Source: a virus. Taken from it: 57,917 nt of DNA. Shown piece after piece: positions 46,932 to 55,968 of the stretch (the first letter of the stretch is position 1; the number at the start of each line of letters is the position of its first letter). Made by a program: the position numbers and the translations under genes. The notes under the pieces were generated by a model. That model did no database searches and was not told the origin of the DNA. It worked only from the letters and a program-made list of their open reading frames with translations. Location of the stretch: IMG/VR virus record IMGVR_UViG_3300042389_000654, positions 1 to 57,917 of that record; one strand, given 5' to 3'.

Positions 46932-47232
46932 TTAACCACTTCCTTGCAATATTCCTGCGCTCTAATCTTTCATCTTTATCTTGCTCTATTTCTAGCTTTC
47001 CGTTTAAGATCTTTTCTGCATTATAGGCAAAATAATTCCATGTTGGGTCTTTTGCAATAGAAAAATAGTATTCAAGAAGATCGTAACATTCTGATACCCC
47101 ATAAGACTCTACAAGTCCATCTGCTGCCCATTGTTCAGCATTAAGGTTCATGTTAGACTTTTGCTCATACCGCTGTAGATATAGTTTATTAAACCTACTA
47201 AGCAAAGCCATTCGGTCTTTGCGTTCAGCCAC
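46924..47232 (-). CDS. Possible helicase loader / conserved phage protein
   Basis: A 102-residue helical protein with NLNAEQWAADGLVESYGV (about 30-47) and PTWNYFAYNAEKIL (about 68-81). Small helical genes placed directly before phage dnaB are often loaders, but no sequence motif proves it. One-base overlap with the gene upstream. Confidence 0.5.
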   Translation of the reverse strand: MAERKDRMALLSRFNKLYLQRYEQKSNMNLNAEQWAADGLVESYGVSECYDLLEYYFSIAKDPTWNYFAYNAEKILNGKLEIEQDKDERLERRNIARKWLSE

Positions 47233-47447
47233 TACTCTGCTATTTCAGCTTTTGCTTCATTAATCTTATCGGTTAGCTTGTCTTCAACAAACTTGTATAC
47301 ACGTTCAAAAGCTTGGTCTACGTTTTCGCCATCACGCCTTGAATCGATAACTCCAAGATCTAAACGCAAAGATTGAAAGTTTCCAAGATTAAGAGTATAT
47401 CCAAGAGTTACAGATACCTTTGTATTATCATTTTCCATTTTATCCAC
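47232..47447 (-). CDS. Hypothetical protein with RDGENVDQAF motif
   Basis: A 71-residue protein with a strand-rich start (VSVTLGYTLNLG, SLRLDLGVID) and helical end. Similar short proteins are common in actinophage replication regions; function unknown. ATG at 47447 or 47438. Confidence 0.6.
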   Translation of the reverse strand: MDKMENDNTKVSVTLGYTLNLGNFQSLRLDLGVIDSRRDGENVDQAFERVYKFVEDKLTDKINEAKAEIAE

Positions 47448-47466
47448 CCTTTTATTTGTTATTACA

Positions 47467-47475
47467 ATTGTAGCA
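47467..47475 (-). promoter_or_regulatory. Extended -10 promoter (TGC-TACAAT)
   Basis: On the - strand, about 20 bases before the ATG at 47447. Start of the replication operon (dnaB to dnaE). Confidence 0.55.
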
Positions 47476-47488
47476 TAGAAACAAAAAT

Positions 47489-48031
47489 TTAGATATTCTC
47501 ACTCCACACTGGAATGTATCGTCCATCTTCTGTCTTTGTATATGTAAGTATACCGTCACCCATCCTTCGTGTCAACTCTTGATTTGTAGGGGTGCTGTTA
47601 TTTGTTATTAATTTATCTTTTCTTGGCTGCCCAATATGTATGCTCGCAAGAATAGATCTTATTTCTCTTACACTATCTTCCGAATAATATGCTCTAATTT
47701 TAAATCCACGCTTACCATTAATACTTGCCCCTATTGGTGGTGGTATAACTCCTCGTTTAATTAAGCTTGGCATATATTTTCGATGACGATTAATTAATTT
47801 AGAAGTTTCAGAAACAGTATACGCTCTCTGCCTATTACGCCTAAAGTCAGATCGCAAACATGTTTCAATTCTATCTTTAGTAATGTTATAAACAGTAACC
47901 ATTCCAGTAGAACGAGAGCTGTGATGTAGTCTAACTAAATCCCCGTTTAAAAACCAAATCTTTTGGTTTCCTTTTATTACAGGGTCGTTATTGTATTTCT
48001 GGCTCTCAATTTTTCCTTTTGCAGTATCCAT
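47489..48031 (-). CDS. DNA-binding protein candidate (MerR/excisionase-like HTH)
   Basis: A 180-residue basic protein. The middle part RAYTVSETSKLINRH and LIKRGVIPPP followed by a YYSEDSVREIRSIL region looks like a winged helix of the MerR/excisionase kind. Its position just upstream of the replication operon suggests control of replication genes or origin binding. Its start overlaps the zinc-ribbon gene by 55 bases. Confidence 0.55.
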   Translation of the reverse strand: MDTAKGKIESQKYNNDPVIKGNQKIWFLNGDLVRLHHSSRSTGMVTVYNITKDRIETCLRSDFRRNRQRAYTVSETSKLINRHRKYMPSLIKRGVIPPPIGASINGKRGFKIRAYYSEDSVREIRSILASIHIGQPRKDKLITNNSTPTNQELTRRMGDGILTYTKTEDGRYIPVWSENI

Positions 48032-48168
48032 CTACCACGCTCACTTTCTGATGGTGGGTGAAAAAAATCTCTTACCCCACAGATAACACAAAACATTTCT
48101 ATGTGATCAATCGTAGTGTATTGTCTGTCAACAAACATACGACCTTTGCATTTTTTGCAAAAAATCAT
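47977..48168 (-). CDS. Zinc-ribbon protein
   Basis: A 63-residue protein with CKKC (about 4-7) and CVIC (about 27-30), a small zinc ribbon with a basic tail. The long overlap with the next gene (55 bases) is unusual; a shorter actual 3' frame cannot be excluded but both frames look coding. Confidence 0.55.
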   Translation of the reverse strand: MIFCKKCKGRMFVDRQYTTIDHIEMFCVICGVRDFFHPPSESERGRWILQKEKLRARNTITTL

Positions 48169-48181
48169 AAACCACCCTTAA

Positions 48182-48625
48182 TTAATTGGGAATACCAAGA
48201 ATTATTAAATTTACTGCCAAGGATAAATCACCAGAAGCACCAAACCTAACGACTCCTTCAACACGAGAAGTTGTAACTGTTTTTAAAATAACGCTAACAT
48301 TTTGTCCAGCAGGAGTATTTCCAGTATTTACTGCTGTTGCTGTTGCAATAGGCTGAAATCTAAAATCGCTTCCAAAATCATATGAAAACGTTTTTTCGTT
48401 TCCAGCAGACACGGTAGAGTTATTGGCTACTTCTATATATCCACCAATTAGTCTTGCCTCAGATGTTTTAATGTTTTGTTTTCCAGCACTAACAGTATCT
48501 ATTGACGTAGTTTTATAAGTTGCAGATGAAACCTGTGTAGACAGGTCATTAATAGTATCAGCCAACTGATAGATGTAGGTAACATCTAAGGGTTGACCTC
48601 TTTCTGGTAGCGGAACTTTAGCCAT
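48182..48625 (-). CDS. Probable virion protein
   Basis: A 147-residue protein with an N-terminal helix (about 14-34) and a beta-rich rest ending VNLIILGIPN. It is the last gene of the tail block, and similar proteins with LADTINDLSTQV starts follow tail genes in aquatic phages. No specific role known. Confidence 0.55.
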   Translation of the reverse strand: MAKVPLPERGQPLDVTYIYQLADTINDLSTQVSSATYKTTSIDTVSAGKQNIKTSEARLIGGYIEVANNSTVSAGNEKTFSYDFGSDFRFQPIATATAVNTGNTPAGQNVSVILKTVTTSRVEGVVRFGASGDLSLAVNLIILGIPN

Positions 48626-48642
48626 ATATATCCATTATATCA

Positions 48643-49143
48643 TTAGATCGTATGCATTGCAGGACTATAAACCAACAAACTTGCAGAGTCTCTTGTTATT
48701 GGTTCACCCTTTAAATAAACTTCAACTGTTACCCTATTTGGACTTTGTTCTTGATCTACCCCGTTAATATAAAATGTTGTGGGATGAACAAGAGTAATAG
48801 AATTACCAGAGATTCTTTGAACATAGTTAAAATCTCCAAGACCTGCAGCTTTACTCCATTTTACCCAAACATCATAATCTTTTGCTTGCCCAATAATATT
48901 AGTGCCTATTTTAACAGTTACAGTATCCCAGGCAACTGTGGTTATTCCAGATGAAACTATAGATATATTTCCTGCAACATATATATAGTTTGGATTAATA
49001 TTTATTATGGGGGACCAGTGAGAGGTTCTGTTTTTATCTTCAGACACAACCCTATATCTAACATCGTATTTTCCAGTTATACTATTTATTGTTGGAAGGT
49101 TGTCTTGACTAAGTTTAATTTTTTTAATAACTTCATTGGCCAT
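48643..49143 (-). CDS. Tail-associated protein with fibronectin-like pattern
   Basis: A 166-residue beta-rich protein with YDVRYRVVSEDKNRTSHWSP (about 26-45), a pattern of fibronectin type III-like domains in phage tail tips. Overlaps the upstream gene by one base. Probably a minor tail or fibre component. Confidence 0.55.
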   Translation of the reverse strand: MANEVIKKIKLSQDNLPTINSITGKYDVRYRVVSEDKNRTSHWSPIININPNYIYVAGNISIVSSGITTVAWDTVTVKIGTNIIGQAKDYDVWVKWSKAAGLGDFNYVQRISGNSITLVHPTTFYINGVDQEQSPNRVTVEVYLKGEPITRDSASLLVYSPAMHTI

Positions 49144-50297
49144 TATGTTACCCCAATTGAAAATCTAAACTCAATATAATTGCTTGTGTTAGGAGACTTT
49201 ATAATAGTTTCCGCTTCATCTGTTTTTATTATAGAATACCCAGTTAATCCATACAGTGGGTTAATAGTTGCAACATTTTCTAAACGCATGGCATCAAGAG
49301 CAACATAATAGTCTGCAGATGGAGATCCGCCATCAATCACACATGCATATATTTTTACAACAGTAACAGCATCCCAAGTAAAGTTAGGACTTGTATACAG
49401 TTCTTGTAATTGTTTCGATACTACAAAATATCGATTAGAAGAAAAATCTTGAACTAGCTCTGGATTACCAGATGTCCCATGATTAATCTCTACTTCAAAT
49501 TTTGCAAATTCTCCACCCTCAGCATCCGTAGACGCAAAGTCAACCAATACTCTAACTGTGTCTGGTATTGATATAGAATCTCCATTTTTATTAATTACAG
49601 AAAACGCTAACCTTAACTCATCAATTGGTGAATTTTTTGTAAAATCTACATTAGCTCCAGTTAAATGAATGTGGTTTGATCCAGACTCAATGACAAAATG
49701 ATCTTCTGTTGGTCCGCTATCTTCACTTACTGTTAAGTTTGAATCATCGCCTTGTATAAATATAATATTATTTAAAAATCTACATCTTTCATACCTGTTT
49801 ACACGAGATGGTTTATAGAAAATTGAGTTATCTGCATTTGATTGAAAGACTGGGTTTATTGTAGCAATTACATTATCATCTTCTGGATCATCCAATGGTG
49901 ATGAAATAATTGGTATTGCTACGGCTGATGCTTCAGTGTGATATTGCCAATTTTCCGTATTAGTAAATGCAAAAACATTTTTACTATCATATGCCCCAGC
50001 AGATGGATTAGAACCTGCAGAAAATATTCCAACCTCAGATATCTCGTATCTTTCTTCTGTTGGAAGTTCTGCAGTTAATACAATTTTATTAATTCCGTTT
50101 TCATTTACAAAACCTCTAGAAGATATTGGAACCCTAAACATTTCAAAATCTAAGGATTCTTTGGTAGAAAAATCTTCAGCGGTATCGGCTATATCTAATG
50201 GTGTTGGGCCACAACCTACAGCAATGTATGATGCATAGGCTGGTGCCTGACCAAGCATATATTTTCCTATTAGAGCTTTGCCAGTATTAGTTATCAT
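49143..50297 (-). CDS. Minor tail protein
   Basis: A 384-residue protein opening MITNTGKALIGKYMLGQAP and YIAVGCGPTP, a start found in minor tail or fibre-type proteins of many phages. The rest is beta-rich with no enzymatic motif. Four-base overlap with the gene upstream. Likely part of the tail tip. Confidence 0.65.
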   Translation of the reverse strand: MITNTGKALIGKYMLGQAPAYASYIAVGCGPTPLDIADTAEDFSTKESLDFEMFRVPISSRGFVNENGINKIVLTAELPTEERYEISEVGIFSAGSNPSAGAYDSKNVFAFTNTENWQYHTEASAVAIPIISSPLDDPEDDNVIATINPVFQSNADNSIFYKPSRVNRYERCRFLNNIIFIQGDDSNLTVSEDSGPTEDHFVIESGSNHIHLTGANVDFTKNSPIDELRLAFSVINKNGDSISIPDTVRVLVDFASTDAEGGEFAKFEVEINHGTSGNPELVQDFSSNRYFVVSKQLQELYTSPNFTWDAVTVVKIYACVIDGGSPSADYYVALDAMRLENVATINPLYGLTGYSIIKTDEAETIIKSPNTSNYIEFRFSIGVT

Positions 50298-51022
50298 GAT
50301 TCAATATCTCCAAATTCCGCTTCATATATTGTAGCACTTACTGTAACTTCTACCTCAATTTGCTCGTCACTTTCCATATTAACTGTTTCTATAACTAGGT
50401 TTCCTGTTAAATTTTCTAGATATACGTTAGATCCGCTAGGCCCATTGCCGTTGTTTGGAATTTTATTTTCAAGCTTTATAGAAAAATTAGAAAAATACTT
50501 GTCAGAGGTATTTTGAATTCCTAAAATATTATTTTGGTTGTATTGTTGCTGTATTGATGAAAGATTTTTAATAGGCTGATAAGAAACCTGCTGTCCATTT
50601 ATTATATCATTTCTTGCAATATTTATTAGTTCCTGACCACCAATATCTTCAAGAATTAGATTAAACATTTTGTCAACTGAGACTGAGTTGTCATCAAACA
50701 AAATAGTGTCTATGGGGGCAGTTTTAATAGCGGGCTTGCTTAAAGTGACAACTGGTAGTGATGCAGTGTTTGGTGTTGCAGCTACTACCGTTTCTTGTTT
50801 TGCTACCACCAATGCTTTAGCTGTTGTTGTTGTTTTTAAACCAGTATCGCCCTTGTCTACTGCAGAACTACCGCTAATGCCAAAAATTCTTTTTTCTGTT
50901 TCAGTTAAATCAGTATTCTGAACTGGTGCAGTGTTAGTATTTTGTTTAACAACTGCTGGGGGTTTTTCATAACCTTTGGCAGCATTTGGCCTAGCGAATG
51001 CATCAAGATATTCAAAATCCAT
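50294..51022 (-). CDS. Structural protein, tail region
   Basis: A 242-residue protein with a low-complexity first half (Thr/Val/Ala/Lys-rich, about 25-115) and a folded C-terminal half with beta strands. Located between two tail proteins and overlapping one by four bases. GAGGTG before the ATG. Role not known. Confidence 0.55.
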   Translation of the reverse strand: MDFEYLDAFARPNAAKGYEKPPAVVKQNTNTAPVQNTDLTETEKRIFGISGSSAVDKGDTGLKTTTTAKALVVAKQETVVAATPNTASLPVVTLSKPAIKTAPIDTILFDDNSVSVDKMFNLILEDIGGQELINIARNDIINGQQVSYQPIKNLSSIQQQYNQNNILGIQNTSDKYFSNFSIKLENKIPNNGNGPSGSNVYLENLTGNLVIETVNMESDEQIEVEVTVSATIYEAEFGDIES

Positions 51023-51023
51023 A

Positions 51024-54000
51024 TTACACCTCGCTCAAATACACTGACATGTTGGGGCCATCATTATTTCTTGTATACTCTATATTATATACCACAAATC
51101 TATCTGTATCAGAAGATATAAGATTTAAACCAGAAGAATCTTTATAGTCAAGAGTTACAATATCTCCAAGTTGCAATGTTGGTATTGCAAACATGTCAAT
51201 CCCGATTGACTTTTTAGGTTTCATCAATTTGTTTATAATCCAACCCATTAATGCATTTGCGTCATCATCTGTTTGAATATATAAGCTTTCTATTGAGAAT
51301 TCATTTTTACCATAGATCATTCTGCTTTGTCTTATTTCATCATATTTTAATTTTTCAAGAAGAGGAGAATATATTAACGAGTCCCCTTTAAACTCTGGGT
51401 CTGACAAATTTCCACGTTTTTTAAAATAATCATCAACCGTTAGCTCATGAGTAGTATCTTGAGTAAATGTTATGCCTTGAATTCTTAAATAGTTACCAGT
51501 GGTTTCATCTAAACTTAGAGCCTTGTCTGTGGAGTTAAATATTAAAAATTCTGCTCCGTAAGAATCTGCTTGAAAACCAGAAACTGAATACCCTTTGATT
51601 CTATTAAATGTAGGAGAAATTTGAGAATAAAGTGCTGGGTATGCTCTATCATATCTTATATCAAAGTATGCACACTCTCTCATAATTGATCCAAACTCTT
51701 CAAAATACATATTGTATTTTGGTGGTTGCTGAGAACTTAACCCAGAAAAATATGTGCTTTTTACCATTCCACTCATTCCATATTTTCTATAAGATTCACT
51801 GTCGCTAACTTCTACATCGGATAAAGATGATCCTAGCGTTTCTCCAGTTGCAAAAGATAAATTTGCTGGATTATGGGATAGTGCAAAAATATTTTCAAAC
51901 ATACATCTTGAGGATCCACGAGTGAATATAGCCATGTTGTTGTATATCGGCAGTGGATCTGTATCATCAACAATTTTAATTAATTGGTTATTGATATATA
52001 AATAAAACCTTCTAGTCTTTCCAACATCTTGATATTCTACCGATAAGTCATACACAGTTGTATTTTCTTCGCTAGCCATTCTATACTGACCTGTAAATCT
52101 TCCATCATCTACTAAGATTTTTGAAAGACCTCCCCATAACTTTATTGGAATTGCTTTATTACTAGATGATTCTTTTTTAATTTTATAAAAAACAATATTG
52201 TTTATTGATTTTTCTGCATTTCCCTTATTATCAATTTTTAAATACGAATTAATGTTGTCTTCTGTTAAAGCAATAATTTCAAAATAATATCCATTGTTAG
52301 TTTCTGGATTAAGCAAAAGAGCTAGTCCTCCAGAACCTCCACCAATATTTACGCTTTGGTCAGTTTGAGTTCCAGAAGTTTGATAATATGTTGTGCTTCC
52401 AATTGGTGTTTGTGTTCTTGTAATGTTATTTTCAATTTTTCCAACAATACGCATTCTAGTTCCAAAATGTTTGTATGCATTGTCAAGTTCTTTATAAACA
52501 TAGGAAACAAAGTTTAATGGAGTTTCTGTTGTTTTAAAAGATGGACCATTCATCACTAAAGCCGAAGACTGAACCGTTCCAGATGTTGTGCTTTTTAAAT
52601 TATTAACCGCTGTTTCAGTTAAATAATTTGTTGACATAAAATTTTTAATAATTCCATTTCTTGTAGTTTGTCTTGCAAGAGCATTATTTATTCCAGCTGC
52701 GCCAGAAGATGTTGGTGGGTATGTAACATTTTCGTCTAGGACGGTTGTAAACATATAGCTAGATTCCATATCACATCCCCTAACATATTCGTTGTTAGAC
52801 CAATATGAATTGATTCCTGCTGTATGCAGAGAGATGGGTGTTCCAAATTGACTACGACCATGCTCAACTACATTACCATTTTGCAACCTTGTAACTCCAT
52901 CTATAACCTCATAATATGGAGTAGAAAAAATTCTTATTAATCCTGTTGGATATATTTTGCCGTTAAATGGTAGTGAAGAAAAATACTTTTGGTATTCTTG
53001 GTTATCGCTAATCCAAACATTTCCAGTGCCAGTAATATTAAACTCTGCTGCATCATATCTAATAATTTCTCCATTAGAGTATAAGTATCCCTGATATCTT
53101 GTTAGCCAGTAAATGTTTTCTCCAAGGTCAATTATGTTATTAATAACATTATGATTTACTACGGTAGGAGCTACGTCAGTTAGGTTAGAGTTTAAAGGCA
53201 TTGCTCCTAACACATAGCTACCCTGCTTTGAGGCAAGCTCATTTATTGTTTTTGTGTTTTCTGTTCCAGATACTTCCCACAATAGCGCTGGTTTATAAAT
53301 CCATGTTTTTTCTTGGTCTACTAAATTTGATTGACGGATTGACCCGTAAGATCTTTGAATATATCTAGTTGTATAGTTAATTTTTCCATCATTATATATT
53401 TTTTTATCTTTAGATGCAATAGAAATAATGTTTGGAAGATTTCCAGATGTTGAATTTTCTATTACACCAGTGTCTGTCTGGTTATTGTTTCCGGAAATTA
53501 CAAAGTCTGTAATTCTTTGTTCTTCTGTGGGCATAAGATAATCTTTGCTCATTACAACAAAATTATTATACTCATCAAAAAACATTGCTGTTTGAGTAGC
53601 TATTGCTAGCTGACTTAACACCTCTGCAACATTTTGATCTGGAGCAACAAAAAAGTATGGAATAATAGGATCTGATTCTCCACTAATGCGTTTAAAGGTA
53701 TAATTACTGAAACCTATGTAATCTAGTAATGTAGTAATTGCGTAACTTAAAGAGCTTTGTGTTGTAAGTAATCTTGGTGCTGGCATAGATTCTAAGAAAA
53801 AGAAAAAATCTCTTAAATCAATTGATAGAGTTCCAGCAGTTACATCTGCTTGTGGAAATCCTTCTGAGTATAAAGTTTTTATTGGAATATAGTAGTCAAA
53901 TCCATCTACATTTAAAACTGTTTCATAAAAATTAAATTTAATATTTTTTCTTACATATTTAGAAATAATACTATTAATGTTTTGTTCATTAAAAGCTTGG

Positions 54001-55331
54001 TCATCATCAAACAAAGATATTTGTCCATTAGAAGCTAATAGCTGTCCAACTGGTAAAGATGTTATACCTATATCAGAAAGCGCCTTTGTAATTTTAAAAT
54101 CTATTACTTTATCTGAAATATCTACTGCTAATCTTGGTGACATTTCAATTAAATCAAATGTTGAGTCAAACTTATTCATAGTGCTTACTACAATTCTAAT
54201 TCCAGAGATATATGAGAATTCACGGTAAGTTGTTCCACCATCTATGTCGTTATTAAAAGAATCTGGAGATGTAAGGTCAGTAACAAAGTTTGTATTATTT
54301 ACAACTTCTTCCGATCCTAGCTGCCATCCATATTGTGGTATAAATGAAGAATATTCTCCATTATTCCATATATAGAATAATCCACGATTTCCACTATTGT
54401 TTATTACAAGATATGCGTATCCCTCTAGGCTTGATTCTGGTAAAAGGGAATCTGAAGATAGTCTGTCTGCAAAGACAAAACTGTTTTTATATTCTTCTGG
54501 GATTATTAATCCATACTCTAATTCCAAATACCCGTCATTATCAACTATAGGTTCTCCAGATTCACGAAGATCATTTTCATTAAAAACATAAGCATCTATC
54601 CAGTTGTTATTTTTAAGATATTGAATTTTCCATCTTTTCGGAACCGTTTTGTTGGCTTCTCCAAAAAGCGGATCTATAGTAGTAGAAGATGAATTTCTAA
54701 ATGGACCCAAATCAACATCTCCCACATTTGTTTGCATTTTTACAACAATTCTGTTTGTTGGAACCGCTTCCTTATATACTACAAATGGAACAGCATCATC
54801 AATATAGTTTAATCCATTAGATATATTTTTTGCAATACCACGTTCAATATTGTTTTCAGTTCTGTATGATGTCCAATACTTAAACTCATCATATCTTGAA
54901 GGCATATAGTATCTTGGTCTTTGTGCCATTGAAGCACCAGAGTTTGCAAGAAATCTATTATTAAAATATAATGGCTTGTTAATTCCTGATCTTGGTCTAA
55001 ATGGCTTTAAACAATCTTCTAGTGAATAAATCATTTTCATTTTATCTTTATTTAAAGTAAACTTTTGTGGGATATTTAAATTATCAAATCCACCATCAAT
55101 TATAATATCTGCATCTGTGGCATTAGTATAGTAGTTACCTGAGTCTAAAGAATCAAACGCATCTGGTAATGTGTGGTATTGAGATCCAGGGGTAGTTGGA
55201 CGATATCGATAGTTTCCAAGTTTTTGAATATTATCTGGCATATTCATATTCCACTCAGCCAAGACTAATGATTCTAGCCTTACGGTTGAAGATGTTTCTA
55301 GATGTGTCTTTAATGCCTCACTAACAAACAC
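51024..55331 (-). CDS. Large tail hub / minor tail protein
   Basis: A 1435-residue protein, the largest gene in the window. N-terminal region beta-rich; centre with ELASKQGSYVLGAMPL and a possible LamG-like segment (about 1090-1180: GGLSKILVDDGRF, FYLYINNQLIKIVDD); the C-terminal segment (ALMGWIINKLMKP, LQLGDIVTLDY, YNIEYTRNN) matches the closing part of phage tail hub or Tal-like proteins. GTG start overlapping the upstream stop region, with GAGG. Probably forms the tail tip and may bind the host surface. Confidence 0.7.
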   Translation of the reverse strand: MFVSEALKTHLETSSTVRLESLVLAEWNMNMPDNIQKLGNYRYRPTTPGSQYHTLPDAFDSLDSGNYYTNATDADIIIDGGFDNLNIPQKFTLNKDKMKMIYSLEDCLKPFRPRSGINKPLYFNNRFLANSGASMAQRPRYYMPSRYDEFKYWTSYRTENNIERGIAKNISNGLNYIDDAVPFVVYKEAVPTNRIVVKMQTNVGDVDLGPFRNSSSTTIDPLFGEANKTVPKRWKIQYLKNNNWIDAYVFNENDLRESGEPIVDNDGYLELEYGLIIPEEYKNSFVFADRLSSDSLLPESSLEGYAYLVINNSGNRGLFYIWNNGEYSSFIPQYGWQLGSEEVVNNTNFVTDLTSPDSFNNDIDGGTTYREFSYISGIRIVVSTMNKFDSTFDLIEMSPRLAVDISDKVIDFKITKALSDIGITSLPVGQLLASNGQISLFDDDQAFNEQNINSIISKYVRKNIKFNFYETVLNVDGFDYYIPIKTLYSEGFPQADVTAGTLSIDLRDFFFFLESMPAPRLLTTQSSLSYAITTLLDYIGFSNYTFKRISGESDPIIPYFFVAPDQNVAEVLSQLAIATQTAMFFDEYNNFVVMSKDYLMPTEEQRITDFVISGNNNQTDTGVIENSTSGNLPNIISIASKDKKIYNDGKINYTTRYIQRSYGSIRQSNLVDQEKTWIYKPALLWEVSGTENTKTINELASKQGSYVLGAMPLNSNLTDVAPTVVNHNVINNIIDLGENIYWLTRYQGYLYSNGEIIRYDAAEFNITGTGNVWISDNQEYQKYFSSLPFNGKIYPTGLIRIFSTPYYEVIDGVTRLQNGNVVEHGRSQFGTPISLHTAGINSYWSNNEYVRGCDMESSYMFTTVLDENVTYPPTSSGAAGINNALARQTTRNGIIKNFMSTNYLTETAVNNLKSTTSGTVQSSALVMNGPSFKTTETPLNFVSYVYKELDNAYKHFGTRMRIVGKIENNITRTQTPIGSTTYYQTSGTQTDQSVNIGGGSGGLALLLNPETNNGYYFEIIALTEDNINSYLKIDNKGNAEKSINNIVFYKIKKESSSNKAIPIKLWGGLSKILVDDGRFTGQYRMASEENTTVYDLSVEYQDVGKTRRFYLYINNQLIKIVDDTDPLPIYNNMAIFTRGSSRCMFENIFALSHNPANLSFATGETLGSSLSDVEVSDSESYRKYGMSGMVKSTYFSGLSSQQPPKYNMYFEEFGSIMRECAYFDIRYDRAYPALYSQISPTFNRIKGYSVSGFQADSYGAEFLIFNSTDKALSLDETTGNYLRIQGITFTQDTTHELTVDDYFKKRGNLSDPEFKGDSLIYSPLLEKLKYDEIRQSRMIYGKNEFSIESLYIQTDDDANALMGWIINKLMKPKKSIGIDMFAIPTLQLGDIVTLDYKDSSGLNLISSDTDRFVVYNIEYTRNNDGPNMSVYLSEV

Positions 55332-55332
55332 C

Positions 55333-55968
55333 CTAGACCTCTTCCAGAGTTACCGAAATATTCCAAAGATCATGATTAGACCCACCACGTTTTGTAACGG
55401 TATAACTAAAATCTGCAAAGTAAACTTGTATAATTTGATTATATTGTGCTAAATGTCCATATGCTGCATCGTCTTTTCCAAAGTTAGAATATTTATCATA
55501 AGCTAAATACATCCAAAATGGTCCAGGATGGTTTTCATACCAGTCTAATATTTCTACTCCACCAGCTCCACCATCGGAAGTAAATTCTCCATTACCACCT
55601 TTATATGGAGATACTCCAGAAGCATTAAATGATGGGTCTTGATAATATGATCTTGATGGTAGGTTGTTCCAAGATAGATTCATAGTTAATTTATCTGCAA
55701 TATGATAAGACCTCATCCTGCCATTAATTGTTCTTTGACGCTGCTCTATTCTAGTTGGGTTAAATTGAAGTTCCCCACGATTATGATCAGACAGCACTAG
55801 GAACTGGTTTATAAGGGCTTCATCGGTCTCTGGTGGCACCTCTGAGCCTATTTCATAGCCTGTTGGTAAATAAACTCCATCTGCTAAGGTCCCAGGGTTC
55901 TCAGACCATAAAAGGGCTTGTGGGCGCTGATATCTACGTCTGCCTGTTAAGTATGCTGCGGTAGCCAT
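55333..55968 (-). CDS. Distal tail-type protein
   Basis: A 211-residue beta-rich protein between tape measure and the hub, the usual place of a distal tail (Dit-like) protein. Aromatic and Gly-rich segments (YKGGNGEFTSDGGAGG) and DLWNISVTLEEV at the end. No specific signature, so the name rests on order and size. One-base overlap with tape measure. Confidence 0.55.
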   Translation of the reverse strand: MATAAYLTGRRRYQRPQALLWSENPGTLADGVYLPTGYEIGSEVPPETDEALINQFLVLSDHNRGELQFNPTRIEQRQRTINGRMRSYHIADKLTMNLSWNNLPSRSYYQDPSFNASGVSPYKGGNGEFTSDGGAGGVEILDWYENHPGPFWMYLAYDKYSNFGKDDAAYGHLAQYNQIIQVYFADFSYTVTKRGGSNHDLWNISVTLEEV